A stretch of DNA of 64,000 nucleotides from Nocardia sp. XZ_19_385 (lineage in GTDB: Bacteria; Actinomycetota; Actinomycetes; Mycobacteriales; Mycobacteriaceae): contig NZ_JACVEE010000001.1 of assembly GCF_015355755.1 (NCBI RefSeq), positions 682,001 through 746,000 of the forward strand. The letters run 5' to 3'. Within the stretch, counting starts at the first letter, position 1, and every line of letters begins with the position of its first letter. This document shows positions 54,730 through 63,064 of this stretch, piece after piece. The position numbers were made by a program, and so were the translations under genes. The notes under the pieces were generated by a model. It was given only the letters and a program-made list of their open reading frames with translations, made no database searches and was not told where the DNA came from.

Positions 54730-57700
54730 CTACATCGGCGGGGGCTCGACGTCACAGGCTCCGCGGCGACGGGCGAGGGCGGCCTGAGTGTCGGGGTGAT
54801 CCGGGCCGAGAGTCTGTGCATAGCGTTGCAGGGTGTCGCGTTCCAGGTCTTCGGCTTCGGCGGTGCGGTCGGCGGCCAGTAGGTCCAGGGTGTAGTTGAC
54901 CGCGCACTGCAGGGTGTACGGGTGATTCGCACCGCGGACGCGGCGGACGCGGTCCAGAGTGTCAGCGCCCAGTGCCAAGGCCTCGTCCAATCGGCCGAGG
55001 GCGGCCAAGTCGGAAGCCCTTCCGGATTGGGCCGCGAGTGTATAGGGATGATCGGCGGTCAGCCGCCGGGTGAAGATGTCCACGGCCTCCTGATCCAGCG
55101 AGAGGGCGTCGGCGGGACGGTCGGCCCGGCGCAATGCGGCCGCGTAGTCGACGGCGCAGGCAGCGGTATAGGGGTGGTCGGGACGAACTGCGGCACAACG
55201 GCTGTGCGCTTCCTCGGCGTGGGTCAGTGCGGCGTCGAGGTTCCCGGTCATCCGATAGTCGTTGGCGAGATTGATTCGCGCGGCGATGGACTCGGGGTGG
55301 TCGGGGCCGTAGACGCGCACGTGGTCGGTGAGCGCGGCCCGCTGTGTCTCGAGGGCGAGCTGGAATCGGCCGGCCTTGCGGTAGGAGACCGCCAGGTTCT
55401 TGCGACCGCGCAGTTGATGCTGCTGCAGCGGGTCCGGTACCAGTTCGGTGAAGGCCCGCATCACCTCTTCCTGGACGGCGACCGATTCGGCGTAGGCGCC
55501 GAGTTCGCGATGGTCGCGGGCCACGTTGTTGAGGCAATGCAGGGTGAGAATGGTATCTCCGGACAATTCCGGATCGGCGCGCATTTGTTCATAATTGGCG
55601 GCGTCGAGCGTCAGCGCGTCCTCGAAACGACCCAGCATGCGGTACGAAACCGCCAGATTGTGGCGGGCCCGAACGGTTTCCACATGCCCGTCACCGAGCC
55701 GCTCGCGCGCCCACAGGTACGCGGATTCGTCGGCGACGGCGGCCTCGGCCCAGTCCCCGGCCATGCGCAACGCGGCGGCCAGCAAGCCGCTGGCCCAGGC
55801 GTATTCCTCGGGGAACTCCGCCCGGCGCTGCAGCACACCGGCCCGGGCCGCGGTCGCTTGGGCGCGGGCCTCCTCCCATCGAGCCACCTGCCAGAGCGTG
55901 TGTCCCACGACGATGCGGATCCGGACCAGGCCGATGTGCTCCTCGCCCAGCACCGGAAGCCAGCGCTCGATGGCCGCTACCCCCAGGCCGATGGCGGCCG
56001 TGCACTCGCCCCGGCTCCGCAAGGCGCCGATAATGTTCCGGATCAGCTCCGGCAGGCGGGCACACGGGTCACCCGGATCCGCGACGCGTGCACACGCCAG
56101 TACCCCGGTGTGCGCGGTCTGCTGCCACAACCACAGATACCGGTCCCACCACGCGGGCGCGTCCGCCCGGCGGGGATCGGCGTCACCCAGCAAATGGTGG
56201 GTGAGATGCTGATTTTCCGCGATGAAATGCCTCGGCAGAGATTCGCGAATGCCGTGCCAGGCGACCGTGTGCACGATCAATGCCCGGCCTTTGTCGGAGA
56301 GCGGGTCGGCGCACAGCTGGGCCACCGAATCGCGGGTCGCGAAATCCAGGACCGCACGGCGGCGATTCTCGATGGTGAGGGCCCGGGCGAGATCCGCCGG
56401 CAGGCCCGAGCCCGGCGCTCGCGTGCCGGCCGCAAGCTCAGAAGTCAATACCGCCAGCGGAATCGGCTGACCCGGCGGGAACAGGGTGAGCAGGCGCAAC
56501 AACGCACCGGCCGCCCACAGATCCGATCCCTGCGGCGCACCGACCAGCGGACGCAGCGAATCACCGTAGATAGCGTGGGTCTGCTTGTAGGTCGACTCGC
56601 CCGCGACCACCCGCAACGGGGCCTTGCTCAAGGTTTCCAGCAGGCCTTCATCCACCTCTTCGGTACCGCGAGATCCCCGGCGGGCCAGGGTGTTCAGCAG
56701 TACCGGACTGCCGTCGAGCGCGGTGCTGAACCGCCGGGCCAGGTCGGTATCGAGCTGGTCCACGTGCCGGCGCAGGAAGTCCGCACCCTCCTCGGCGGTG
56801 AAGGCGCGCACCGGTATGGCTTGCGGCACATCCCAATCGGCCGCCTTCGAGGTGAGCAGCACATGCCCGCGCCCGCGCCACGGAACCACATCCTCGAGCA
56901 GCGCCCGTTTACGGGGCAGCGGCAGCTCACCGGCCTTGTCGTGATGGTCGGGAGACACGTTGTCGTAGATGATCAGATAGCGTAAATCAGTGGTGCACAG
57001 CGCTTCCACCACATCCAGATGCAGCGTGTCACGGGAACCGGACACCGGGATATCGAGCGGTTCGGCCAGTTTGCACAGTTCCTCGCGAATCCGGGCGCCG
57101 TTCTCCCCCGGGATCCAGGCGATCAGATCGTATTGTGAGCGAAAATGATTCGCATACGCGGCGGCCAGCCACGATTTGCCGGTACCAGGCGCACCCGCCA
57201 GCACCGCCGCCCGGGAATTCTCCAAACGTGTTCGAATGGCATCGATTTCGGCGTGGCGACCGTAGAACCACTCCGCTTGATGCCGCGGCAGCGATTTCGA
57301 TCGATACTCCCCGGCCAACTGCCGCCCGGGATACCGCACCGGCGGCCACTGGGCCCGGGCCAAGGTTTCACCGGCCGGCGGGCCGTCCGGCTGACCGAGC
57401 GCCGCGAGCACCTTCGCCCGCGCTTGCGCCTCGGGTGAGACCCGCAGGTCTACCGCCGGGATACCGGCCAATTCCGGTGGGACCGTGCCCGAGCCGACGA
57501 TCACCGCCAGCACCGCACCGGCCTGATCCGCCGCGGCCCACACCTGCCGATCGCGGGCGGCCGCACGCACCAGATGATCGCTGATCACCAGCACGATCAC
57601 CTGATCCGCCGCCGCTTCCGGCTCGTCGGCATACCCGAACGATCGTAAACGGGCGGGAACCCCGATCTCGGCCGCGACCTGCCGCAGCCATTGCGCCCAC

Positions 57701-57768
57701 ACCATGTCCTCGGCGGCATGCACGACCACCGCGGCGGCGGCCGGAATGCGGGGTACCGGAGTCGACAT
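54730..57768 (-). CDS. TIR-like/NB-ARC/TPR protein (FxsT type)
   Basis: A 1012-residue STAND ATPase. Residues 10-125 form a TIR-like alpha/beta domain (VVVHAAEDMVWAQWLRQVAAEI, later IVLVISDHLVRAA); a TIR NADase would need a catalytic Glu, which I cannot place with confidence. The NB-ARC ATPase starts at about 165 (EWFYGRHAEIDAIRTRL), with Walker A GAPGTGKS (192-199) and Walker B RYLIIYDN. Residues 600-1000 are TPRs of the NB-ARC/kinesin-light-chain type (NLAVSYRMLGRFEDAL, GPDHPESIAARINLANDYR). Its ATG shares one base with the hydroxylase stop codon. In FxSxx systems such proteins accompany a modified peptide and are thought to signal or sense. Confidence 0.85.
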   Translation of the reverse strand: MSTPVPRIPAAAAVVVHAAEDMVWAQWLRQVAAEIGVPARLRSFGYADEPEAAADQVIVLVISDHLVRAAARDRQVWAAADQAGAVLAVIVGSGTVPPELAGIPAVDLRVSPEAQARAKVLAALGQPDGPPAGETLARAQWPPVRYPGRQLAGEYRSKSLPRHQAEWFYGRHAEIDAIRTRLENSRAAVLAGAPGTGKSWLAAAYANHFRSQYDLIAWIPGENGARIREELCKLAEPLDIPVSGSRDTLHLDVVEALCTTDLRYLIIYDNVSPDHHDKAGELPLPRKRALLEDVVPWRGRGHVLLTSKAADWDVPQAIPVRAFTAEEGADFLRRHVDQLDTDLARRFSTALDGSPVLLNTLARRGSRGTEEVDEGLLETLSKAPLRVVAGESTYKQTHAIYGDSLRPLVGAPQGSDLWAAGALLRLLTLFPPGQPIPLAVLTSELAAGTRAPGSGLPADLARALTIENRRRAVLDFATRDSVAQLCADPLSDKGRALIVHTVAWHGIRESLPRHFIAENQHLTHHLLGDADPRRADAPAWWDRYLWLWQQTAHTGVLACARVADPGDPCARLPELIRNIIGALRSRGECTAAIGLGVAAIERWLPVLGEEHIGLVRIRIVVGHTLWQVARWEEARAQATAARAGVLQRRAEFPEEYAWASGLLAAALRMAGDWAEAAVADESAYLWARERLGDGHVETVRARHNLAVSYRMLGRFEDALTLDAANYEQMRADPELSGDTILTLHCLNNVARDHRELGAYAESVAVQEEVMRAFTELVPDPLQQHQLRGRKNLAVSYRKAGRFQLALETQRAALTDHVRVYGPDHPESIAARINLANDYRMTGNLDAALTHAEEAHSRCAAVRPDHPYTAACAVDYAAALRRADRPADALSLDQEAVDIFTRRLTADHPYTLAAQSGRASDLAALGRLDEALALGADTLDRVRRVRGANHPYTLQCAVNYTLDLLAADRTAEAEDLERDTLQRYAQTLGPDHPDTQAALARRRGACDVEPPPM

Positions 57769-59003
57769 CAGATCGTATGTCCACCTATCGAATTGGCATC
57801 GTGCACAGTGACTTTGCGTAACAACCGGACGAAACGCCGACCGGACCGCGTGAGGCGCCCGGAGTCCAGCAGTGTCTCACAGGCCGCGACCGTCTGGGCC
57901 GAGAATCCGCGCCCTTCCGGACGTGGCGGCAAACCCTGCCGGTGCACGTCGCGCAGGAGGAATCGCGCCACCGCACAGTGCGCGTACACCCCGTGCAGCA
58001 GTGCGCTGGCCGGGCGCGGCTCGGCCCGCCACGGCGAGGGCAGATCCGCCGGGCCGTCCACCGCGATGAGCGGCCGCAACTCCAGCAGCACACCCAGTTT
58101 CGAATGCTGGAACTCGTGCAGCAGACCCACCGCGGTGCTCGCCGCGTCGGGTGGCAGCACCATGGCGGCACTGCCGAACGCGTCGACCAGGGTGGAGCTC
58201 ACATAGGCACCCGGCACTCGGGGGCGCGGCAGAATCGACCGCAATCCGCGCCGCACCGGTTCGGCCAGTTCCGGCACCACCGTCATCAGGCGCGGCAGCG
58301 CGACCGCGAAATGCTCCTGCCAGACCTCGAATTCCGTCGAGTCCCACGGGTGCCAGCGCGCGACCGGCGCGACATCCGGCCAGGCCGAGGGGGTGGCCGG
58401 CAGGTCGTCGAACTCGACCTCGACCTGGTCGTGCGCGGTGCGAGCGGTCAACTTCCGCAGCGGTGTCCAGCGCCACCCCGCGACAGCCGGTACGCCTCCA
58501 CTGGTGCGGATACGCGCGGTGCCGGAATTGGACCCGCTCCAGCAGCCCAGCCCGGGCAGCACGACGGAATCCCCCACCACGGGCACGTCGAGACCGAATT
58601 CCATCCGTGCGGAGACCGCGGCCGCCGCCGCGAACGACGCCAGGTGCGCCACCTCCGTTTCCGGCCCGGATCCGGTCGCGCAGGCGGCCGCCCAGGCTCC
58701 GAACCTCGGATGCGACAGCACCTTCCGGGCCAGCGCGGGGTCGTGGCGCTGCACATCGACCAGCAGCGCGAAACCATCCCGCGCCAGTCGATCCGCCGCG
58801 CCAGCGCCCAGGACCCCCGCGAGGAAGGCGAGGTTGCGGCTGAGCTGGGCACGCTCGAGTAGTTCCGCACTGCCCGGTGCGTCGTTCAAGGTGGCGAACG
58901 AGTCCAGGCATTCGTCCGAAATGGTCAGGAAGGCAGGGGAATTCGGCGCACGAGGCTCCGGCATGTGCACGTCGGCACCCACGTCACCCTCGATTCCCGG
59001 CAC
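57768..59003 (-). CDS. HExxH-motif putative peptide-modifying enzyme (aKG-HExxH hydroxylase-like)
   Basis: A 411-residue protein with H296-E-F-Q-H300 in AVGLLHEFQHSKLGVLLEL, the hallmark of the HEXXH peptide-modification domain seen beside FxSxx peptides, now linked to alpha-ketoglutarate-dependent peptide beta-hydroxylation. An N-terminal helical domain (to about residue 135) precedes a beta-rich middle (GVPAVAGWRWTPLRKLT). The GTG start is 3 nt after the stop of the 66-residue peptide gene, so the enzyme and its candidate substrate are translated together. The enzymatic assignment rests on the motif and context. Confidence 0.75.
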   Translation of the reverse strand: MPGIEGDVGADVHMPEPRAPNSPAFLTISDECLDSFATLNDAPGSAELLERAQLSRNLAFLAGVLGAGAADRLARDGFALLVDVQRHDPALARKVLSHPRFGAWAAACATGSGPETEVAHLASFAAAAAVSARMEFGLDVPVVGDSVVLPGLGCWSGSNSGTARIRTSGGVPAVAGWRWTPLRKLTARTAHDQVEVEFDDLPATPSAWPDVAPVARWHPWDSTEFEVWQEHFAVALPRLMTVVPELAEPVRRGLRSILPRPRVPGAYVSSTLVDAFGSAAMVLPPDAASTAVGLLHEFQHSKLGVLLELRPLIAVDGPADLPSPWRAEPRPASALLHGVYAHCAVARFLLRDVHRQGLPPRPEGRGFSAQTVAACETLLDSGRLTRSGRRFVRLLRKVTVHDANSIGGHTI

Positions 59004-59006
59004 TGG

Positions 59007-59207
59007 TCACGCGCCGCCGCCCCCGCTGAAACCAGCGAAGGTGATACCGACGGCCGCGCGGCGATCCAATGCCAACTCGAAGGCTTCACGCACCACCGGG
59101 CAATCCGGCCGCACCAGTGCCTCGAGCGGCCATTCCGACAGGTCCGAAATACCGTGGTCGGCGCTGTCCCTGGTCCGGCACAGCATCCCGAATTTTGTTC
59201 GACTCAA
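59007..59207 (-). CDS. Candidate RiPP precursor peptide, TTG start
   Basis: A 66-residue peptide hidden between the CLC channel and HExxH genes. TTG 59207 overlaps the channel's TGA as TTGA and follows an AGGGAGGGGGG tract by four bases, a strong coupled ribosome site; an in-frame ATG lies at 59186. The sequence has a charged helical leader (ISDLSEWPLEALVRPDCPVV, then REAFELALDRRAAVG) and a C-terminal ITFAGFSGGGGA. That end is a plausible modified core (Phe, Ser, Gly-rich) but is not a canonical FxSxx-COOH tail. It stops 3 nt before the HExxH gene. I infer a substrate of that enzyme. Confidence 0.7.
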   Translation of the reverse strand: MSRTKFGMLCRTRDSADHGISDLSEWPLEALVRPDCPVVREAFELALDRRAAVGITFAGFSGGGGA

Positions 59208-60679
59208 TCGACCCCCCTCCCTTGCGGGCTCAGCTTCAACATTACCGAACGCAGGGCTCGGGAAACCTCCACAGATACCGATGAGAAGCTCCGCCTGGAC
59301 AATTCGCTCCGGGCCGCGCTTGCGGCCCTGCGCAGGCGTTCTCGCAGCCCTGTCCCTTCCGCCTGACTGGGAAACAGCGTCACCCCGCCTGAACAACACA
59401 GGGCGATACCGACCGCACCCACCAATCCCACCGGCGGGACCAGATTTCCGGTCGCGGCGGCGGCCAGCAGGAGCGCCGCGGCGGGCGCCCGCACCGCCGG
59501 TCCCAGGGTCGCGGCCATTCCGGCCATGGTGAACAGTGCCACCGGCCCGGGATCGAAACCGGCCGCCACGAAACCGCGCCAGCACAGCGCACCCACCGCC
59601 GCACCGATCACCATCGCCGGCCCGAAGACGCCACCAACTCCCCCGGTTCGCAAGGTGATCGAGGTGGTCACGATCTTGGCCAGCGGCAGGACGGCCAGCA
59701 ACCACAGCGGGGCGGCCGCGACGGTCGTTGCCGACAGTTGCGCCGCTACCGTGCCATAGCCGGTGCCCAGCGCAGCGGGCACGAAGATTCCGGCGATCCC
59801 CACCAGCGCTCCCGCCAGCGCAGCGACCGCTTCGGGAAAGCGGCGCACCCGATTTCGCGCGGCGCCCGCCAGGGTGAAGAGCCCGACATACATCCGGGCC
59901 GCCAACGCACCGCACACCCCGACCGCGGCCAGCGCCACAAAGGATCCGGGCGACCACAGCGCACCGAGCGTGGCGTGCCCGAACATCGGTTCGGCGTCGT
60001 GCAACGCGATGAAGGTACCGAAGGCCACGAATGCCAGCGGCAGCGCCACTACCGTTGCCCGCCAGTCGATTCCGCGCCGTCGAAGCAATTCACCGGCAAG
60101 CAGCGCGCCACCGAGCGGGGCCTGGAACAGCGCGCCCACCCCCACCCCCATGGCAACGGCCACCAGTTGCGATCGGTCGGTCGCCGGGAGCCGAAAAGCC
60201 CGGGTGACCGCGCCGCTCAGGGCCGCCGACACCACCGCGACCGGTCCCTCGGTGCCGCCCGAGCCACCGGCTCCCAGGGTTGCGGCGGTACCCGCGAGCT
60301 TCCCGGCCGCGGCCCGGGTGGTGAGGTCGCGCAGCTCGCCGGTGCGCGCCGCCGCGATCACCTCGTCGGTGCCCAGTGCCCGCCCGCGCGCCAGCCTGGA
60401 CAGTCCCACCACCGCGGCCATGACCGCGGCGAGGAGTACCGGCAGCGCCCACCTGGCGTGGCCCGACAGCGGCCCCAGCGGAATCTGTCGCGCCTCGGCG
60501 CTGTCGGCGAGTTCGGGCGCCGCCGATTCGAGCAGCAAAGCGGTGGCGACGCCGAGGATGAATTGCAGCGCTGCCGCGCCGAGCCCGGCCGCGACCGAGA
60601 CCACCAGCGCCGCGGCACCCCAGCGCGCCCAACGCGAAAACCGGCTGCTCGCTTCCTTTTCCAGCGATATGTCCGGCAC
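59204..60679 (-). CDS. CLC-family chloride channel/transporter
   Basis: A 491-residue integral membrane protein. CLC signature segments: GTAATLGAGGSGGTEGPVAV (equivalent of GREGP), the middle AMGVGVGALFQAPLGGALLAGE, and GGVGGVFGPAMVIGAAVGAL (GGIFxP). The gating glutamate is E in TEGP. A basic cytoplasmic tail of about 50 residues replaces CBS domains. GTG 60679 lies 3 nt after the SAV_2336-type stop codon. Its presence inside a peptide-signalling operon is unusual; ion flux as an output or resistance function is speculation. Confidence 0.88.
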   Translation of the reverse strand: MPDISLEKEASSRFSRWARWGAAALVVSVAAGLGAAALQFILGVATALLLESAAPELADSAEARQIPLGPLSGHARWALPVLLAAVMAAVVGLSRLARGRALGTDEVIAAARTGELRDLTTRAAAGKLAGTAATLGAGGSGGTEGPVAVVSAALSGAVTRAFRLPATDRSQLVAVAMGVGVGALFQAPLGGALLAGELLRRRGIDWRATVVALPLAFVAFGTFIALHDAEPMFGHATLGALWSPGSFVALAAVGVCGALAARMYVGLFTLAGAARNRVRRFPEAVAALAGALVGIAGIFVPAALGTGYGTVAAQLSATTVAAAPLWLLAVLPLAKIVTTSITLRTGGVGGVFGPAMVIGAAVGALCWRGFVAAGFDPGPVALFTMAGMAATLGPAVRAPAAALLLAAAATGNLVPPVGLVGAVGIALCCSGGVTLFPSQAEGTGLRERLRRAASAARSELSRRSFSSVSVEVSRALRSVMLKLSPQGRGVD

Positions 60680-60682
60680 CGT

Positions 60683-63058
60683 TTACCCCATGCCGCCGGT
60701 ACCAGCGACATGGTCGAGGATGCGCAACGCCTCGGCGGGTGCGTCCGGCACCGACGCCAGAATCGATGCGCAGCGCACCGCGAACGCCGGCGGGAAAACA
60801 CCCGCCGAGACGGTCCGCTCGACCCGGATGACCGTCTCCCGCAGCGCGTCCACCATTTCCTCGGACCACGGACCGGTCGCCTGCGCCGCGGCCCACCGGA
60901 ACTGGTCCAGCGCCAATTCTTCGAGATCGGGCTCCGGGTAGGCCGAGATGTCGGCGATATCGAGGTAGGCGCGGGCGATCTTGAGCATCAGGACCGCCCC
61001 GCGCTCCGCGGTCGGTGCGGCGCGACCGGCATCCAGGTACAGATCGACCGCCTCCCAGCCGTACAGCGGCTCCCCGGCGGCCTCACAGCGCCAGACGCAC
61101 GCGTCGCCGAGCCGCTCGCCCCAGGCCGCGCCCCGGGGGTCGCCGGGCTCGAGACCGTCGATGGCAGCGCGCAGGACGCGGACACCGTCGATCAGGAAGT
61201 CCGCGCCACCGGCAGTCGAATATCGTTGCAGCAGTAGCTCACCCAATTCGGCGGAGAAGGCGGTCACGGCGCTGTCGTCGGAGGTCGTCTCCCGCAGCGC
61301 CAGTTTCGCCACCGCGATCGCCTCGTCCAGCACCTCGATGTCCCCCTCGGTATTCCAGCGCGCGCTCAGCAACTCGGTCAGCAGGCGCAGCAGCCCGGCA
61401 CGCTCCAGACGGCCCTGTGGGATCACGGCCAGCGCCTCGCGCGCGGCGGTCAGCGCCGCCGCCGGATCGCCGTCGGCGGCCGCCGACTCCGCTGCCCGCG
61501 CCAGTTCGAGGTATCGCCGTTGCTCCGGGTCGCTGGGCGGATCCGGTGGTGGGGGCGGCAGATTCGGCGCGATCCGGCGCAGCGTCTCCGGGGACAGGTA
61601 GGCGAACGACGAGCGGTCACTGTCGGAGTATTCGGACACGGTTGCCTGGAACGTCGTGGCCGGCACGTCGTAGCGGCGCGCAATGAACCGCGACACCTCG
61701 TCCAGCACCCGGTTCGCCTCACCGCGCGGAATCGCCTCCCGCAGAATCACTTCCACGCCCGGGCGGAAGCTGAACGCGCGACTTTCCTCGGGCACCGTGT
61801 AGGTCGGCACCGTGTCGGTCGTTGCGTCCTCGATCAGGCCGCCCGCGAGCACCTCGGCCAGCACGCTCGGCTTACTGCCCGGCAACACCGCCTGCTGCAC
61901 CAGCCGCATGATGGGCAGCCGCAGCGGCACCTGCGCCAGACTCACGGCCAGCCGGAACGCATCCGGTGACGAGGCGGCGCGGAAGCGGCGCACCCGATCC
62001 AGCGGACGGGGACCGAGTTCGGCATCTTGGCGGGCGCGGCGGCTTGCCCGGTCTCCGGACCGGCGCTTCTCCCAGCGCAGCAGCGGGTATCCGGCCGTGC
62101 GGCGCTGCCCGGACAGCAACTGTGCCCAGGGGCCGATCCAGCCGGGCGCCAGTTCCAGAATCGGAATCGGCAGCAGTGCGCTGTCGTCGGGCACCGAGAG
62201 ACGCAGCGGGGAGGGGCATTCGGCAATCACCGGAGTGATTCGTTCCCGCCCCCATACCAGGCCTGTCCGGCTCCACAGATTGTTAGGCAATGGTTGCGCC
62301 ACCGCGACCGGTGAGAGCTGAGCCAGCTCGGATAACGCCGCGGCCGTGGTGCCCCACGACCACGCATCACCCAGACAGGAACTGAAGAGCACGATCACCC
62401 GGCGCCCGGAAGGATCGCGCAATGCGCTGAGTGGCCGGTCGGCGGGGGCGCGGGCGTTGGCGGAGATACGCAGGGCCCCATCGCCGGATTCGTCCAGATA
62501 CCAGGTGTCCACGCGGCGGAATCCGGCCGATTCGACAATATTGCGGACCCCGGCCGCCAAACCGCTCCAGGCCGCCATCGAGGGATGCCGATCGAAGACC
62601 AGCGCGACGTCACGCTGCCGGAGGAGCGCGGGCCTGGTGAGTGGCCAGCTGACTCCGGTGTGTGCGACGCGGTCCACCGTCGCCTCCTCGTCGAACACCC
62701 GCTGTCGCGGCTCCGGGAGACGCCGAGCCAACGGTCGCAGCTCTCCGCGCAACGTCGCAGCGGACGATAAGGGTGCCGGGGCGGAAAGCAGGACCTCCCC
62801 CGGGCGGGTGCGGATGTCGCGATGACCGGACAGCGCCGCTGCCACCGGGTCCCTGGGCGTCAGCCCTATCCCGGATTGGATCCCACTATACGGGAGTTCG
62901 ACCTGTTCCGACGGTGTAGTTGTTTCCGTCGAATCCGGCTGCGGGACAATGGGAACCGGTTGGTCGGCGATATGTTTGGCCAGCCACAATGCCTCGGCGA
63001 GTAGTTCACCGTCAGCATCCAAGCCGTGCACGGCGTCGATGAATTCGCCAAGCCCCAT
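60683..63058 (-). CDS. SAV_2336-type VWA-like/TPR protein
   Basis: A 791-residue protein of the SAV_2336 N-terminal-domain group that accompanies MoxR ATPases in actinobacteria. Residues 120-400 contain a VWA-like fold (VALVFDRHPSMAAWSGLA, VIVLFSSCLGDAWSWG), with DRHPSM standing where DxSxS would be, so the MIDAS is degenerate. Residues 530-780 are helical repeats (TPR-like: RRYLELARAAESAAADGDPAAALTAAREAL in outline). Its ATG is 6 nt after the MoxR-type ATPase stop. It is probably the effector or scaffold partner of that ATPase. Confidence 0.8.
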   Translation of the reverse strand: MGLGEFIDAVHGLDADGELLAEALWLAKHIADQPVPIVPQPDSTETTTPSEQVELPYSGIQSGIGLTPRDPVAAALSGHRDIRTRPGEVLLSAPAPLSSAATLRGELRPLARRLPEPRQRVFDEEATVDRVAHTGVSWPLTRPALLRQRDVALVFDRHPSMAAWSGLAAGVRNIVESAGFRRVDTWYLDESGDGALRISANARAPADRPLSALRDPSGRRVIVLFSSCLGDAWSWGTTAAALSELAQLSPVAVAQPLPNNLWSRTGLVWGRERITPVIAECPSPLRLSVPDDSALLPIPILELAPGWIGPWAQLLSGQRRTAGYPLLRWEKRRSGDRASRRARQDAELGPRPLDRVRRFRAASSPDAFRLAVSLAQVPLRLPIMRLVQQAVLPGSKPSVLAEVLAGGLIEDATTDTVPTYTVPEESRAFSFRPGVEVILREAIPRGEANRVLDEVSRFIARRYDVPATTFQATVSEYSDSDRSSFAYLSPETLRRIAPNLPPPPPDPPSDPEQRRYLELARAAESAAADGDPAAALTAAREALAVIPQGRLERAGLLRLLTELLSARWNTEGDIEVLDEAIAVAKLALRETTSDDSAVTAFSAELGELLLQRYSTAGGADFLIDGVRVLRAAIDGLEPGDPRGAAWGERLGDACVWRCEAAGEPLYGWEAVDLYLDAGRAAPTAERGAVLMLKIARAYLDIADISAYPEPDLEELALDQFRWAAAQATGPWSEEMVDALRETVIRVERTVSAGVFPPAFAVRCASILASVPDAPAEALRILDHVAGTGGMG

Positions 63059-63064
63059 CCCGTC

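Noticed and set aside
54922..56985. Long open frame antisense to the NB-ARC/TPR gene
   Set aside because: The minus-strand product has clear P-loop and TPR motifs. The opposite frame has shadow composition and no ribosome site.
59007..59957. Reading the candidate peptide as the tail of a 316-residue protein
   Set aside because: The upstream part of that frame lies within the CLC channel gene and is low-complexity Gly/Arg. Only the last 66 codons lie outside it, after a strong ribosome site.
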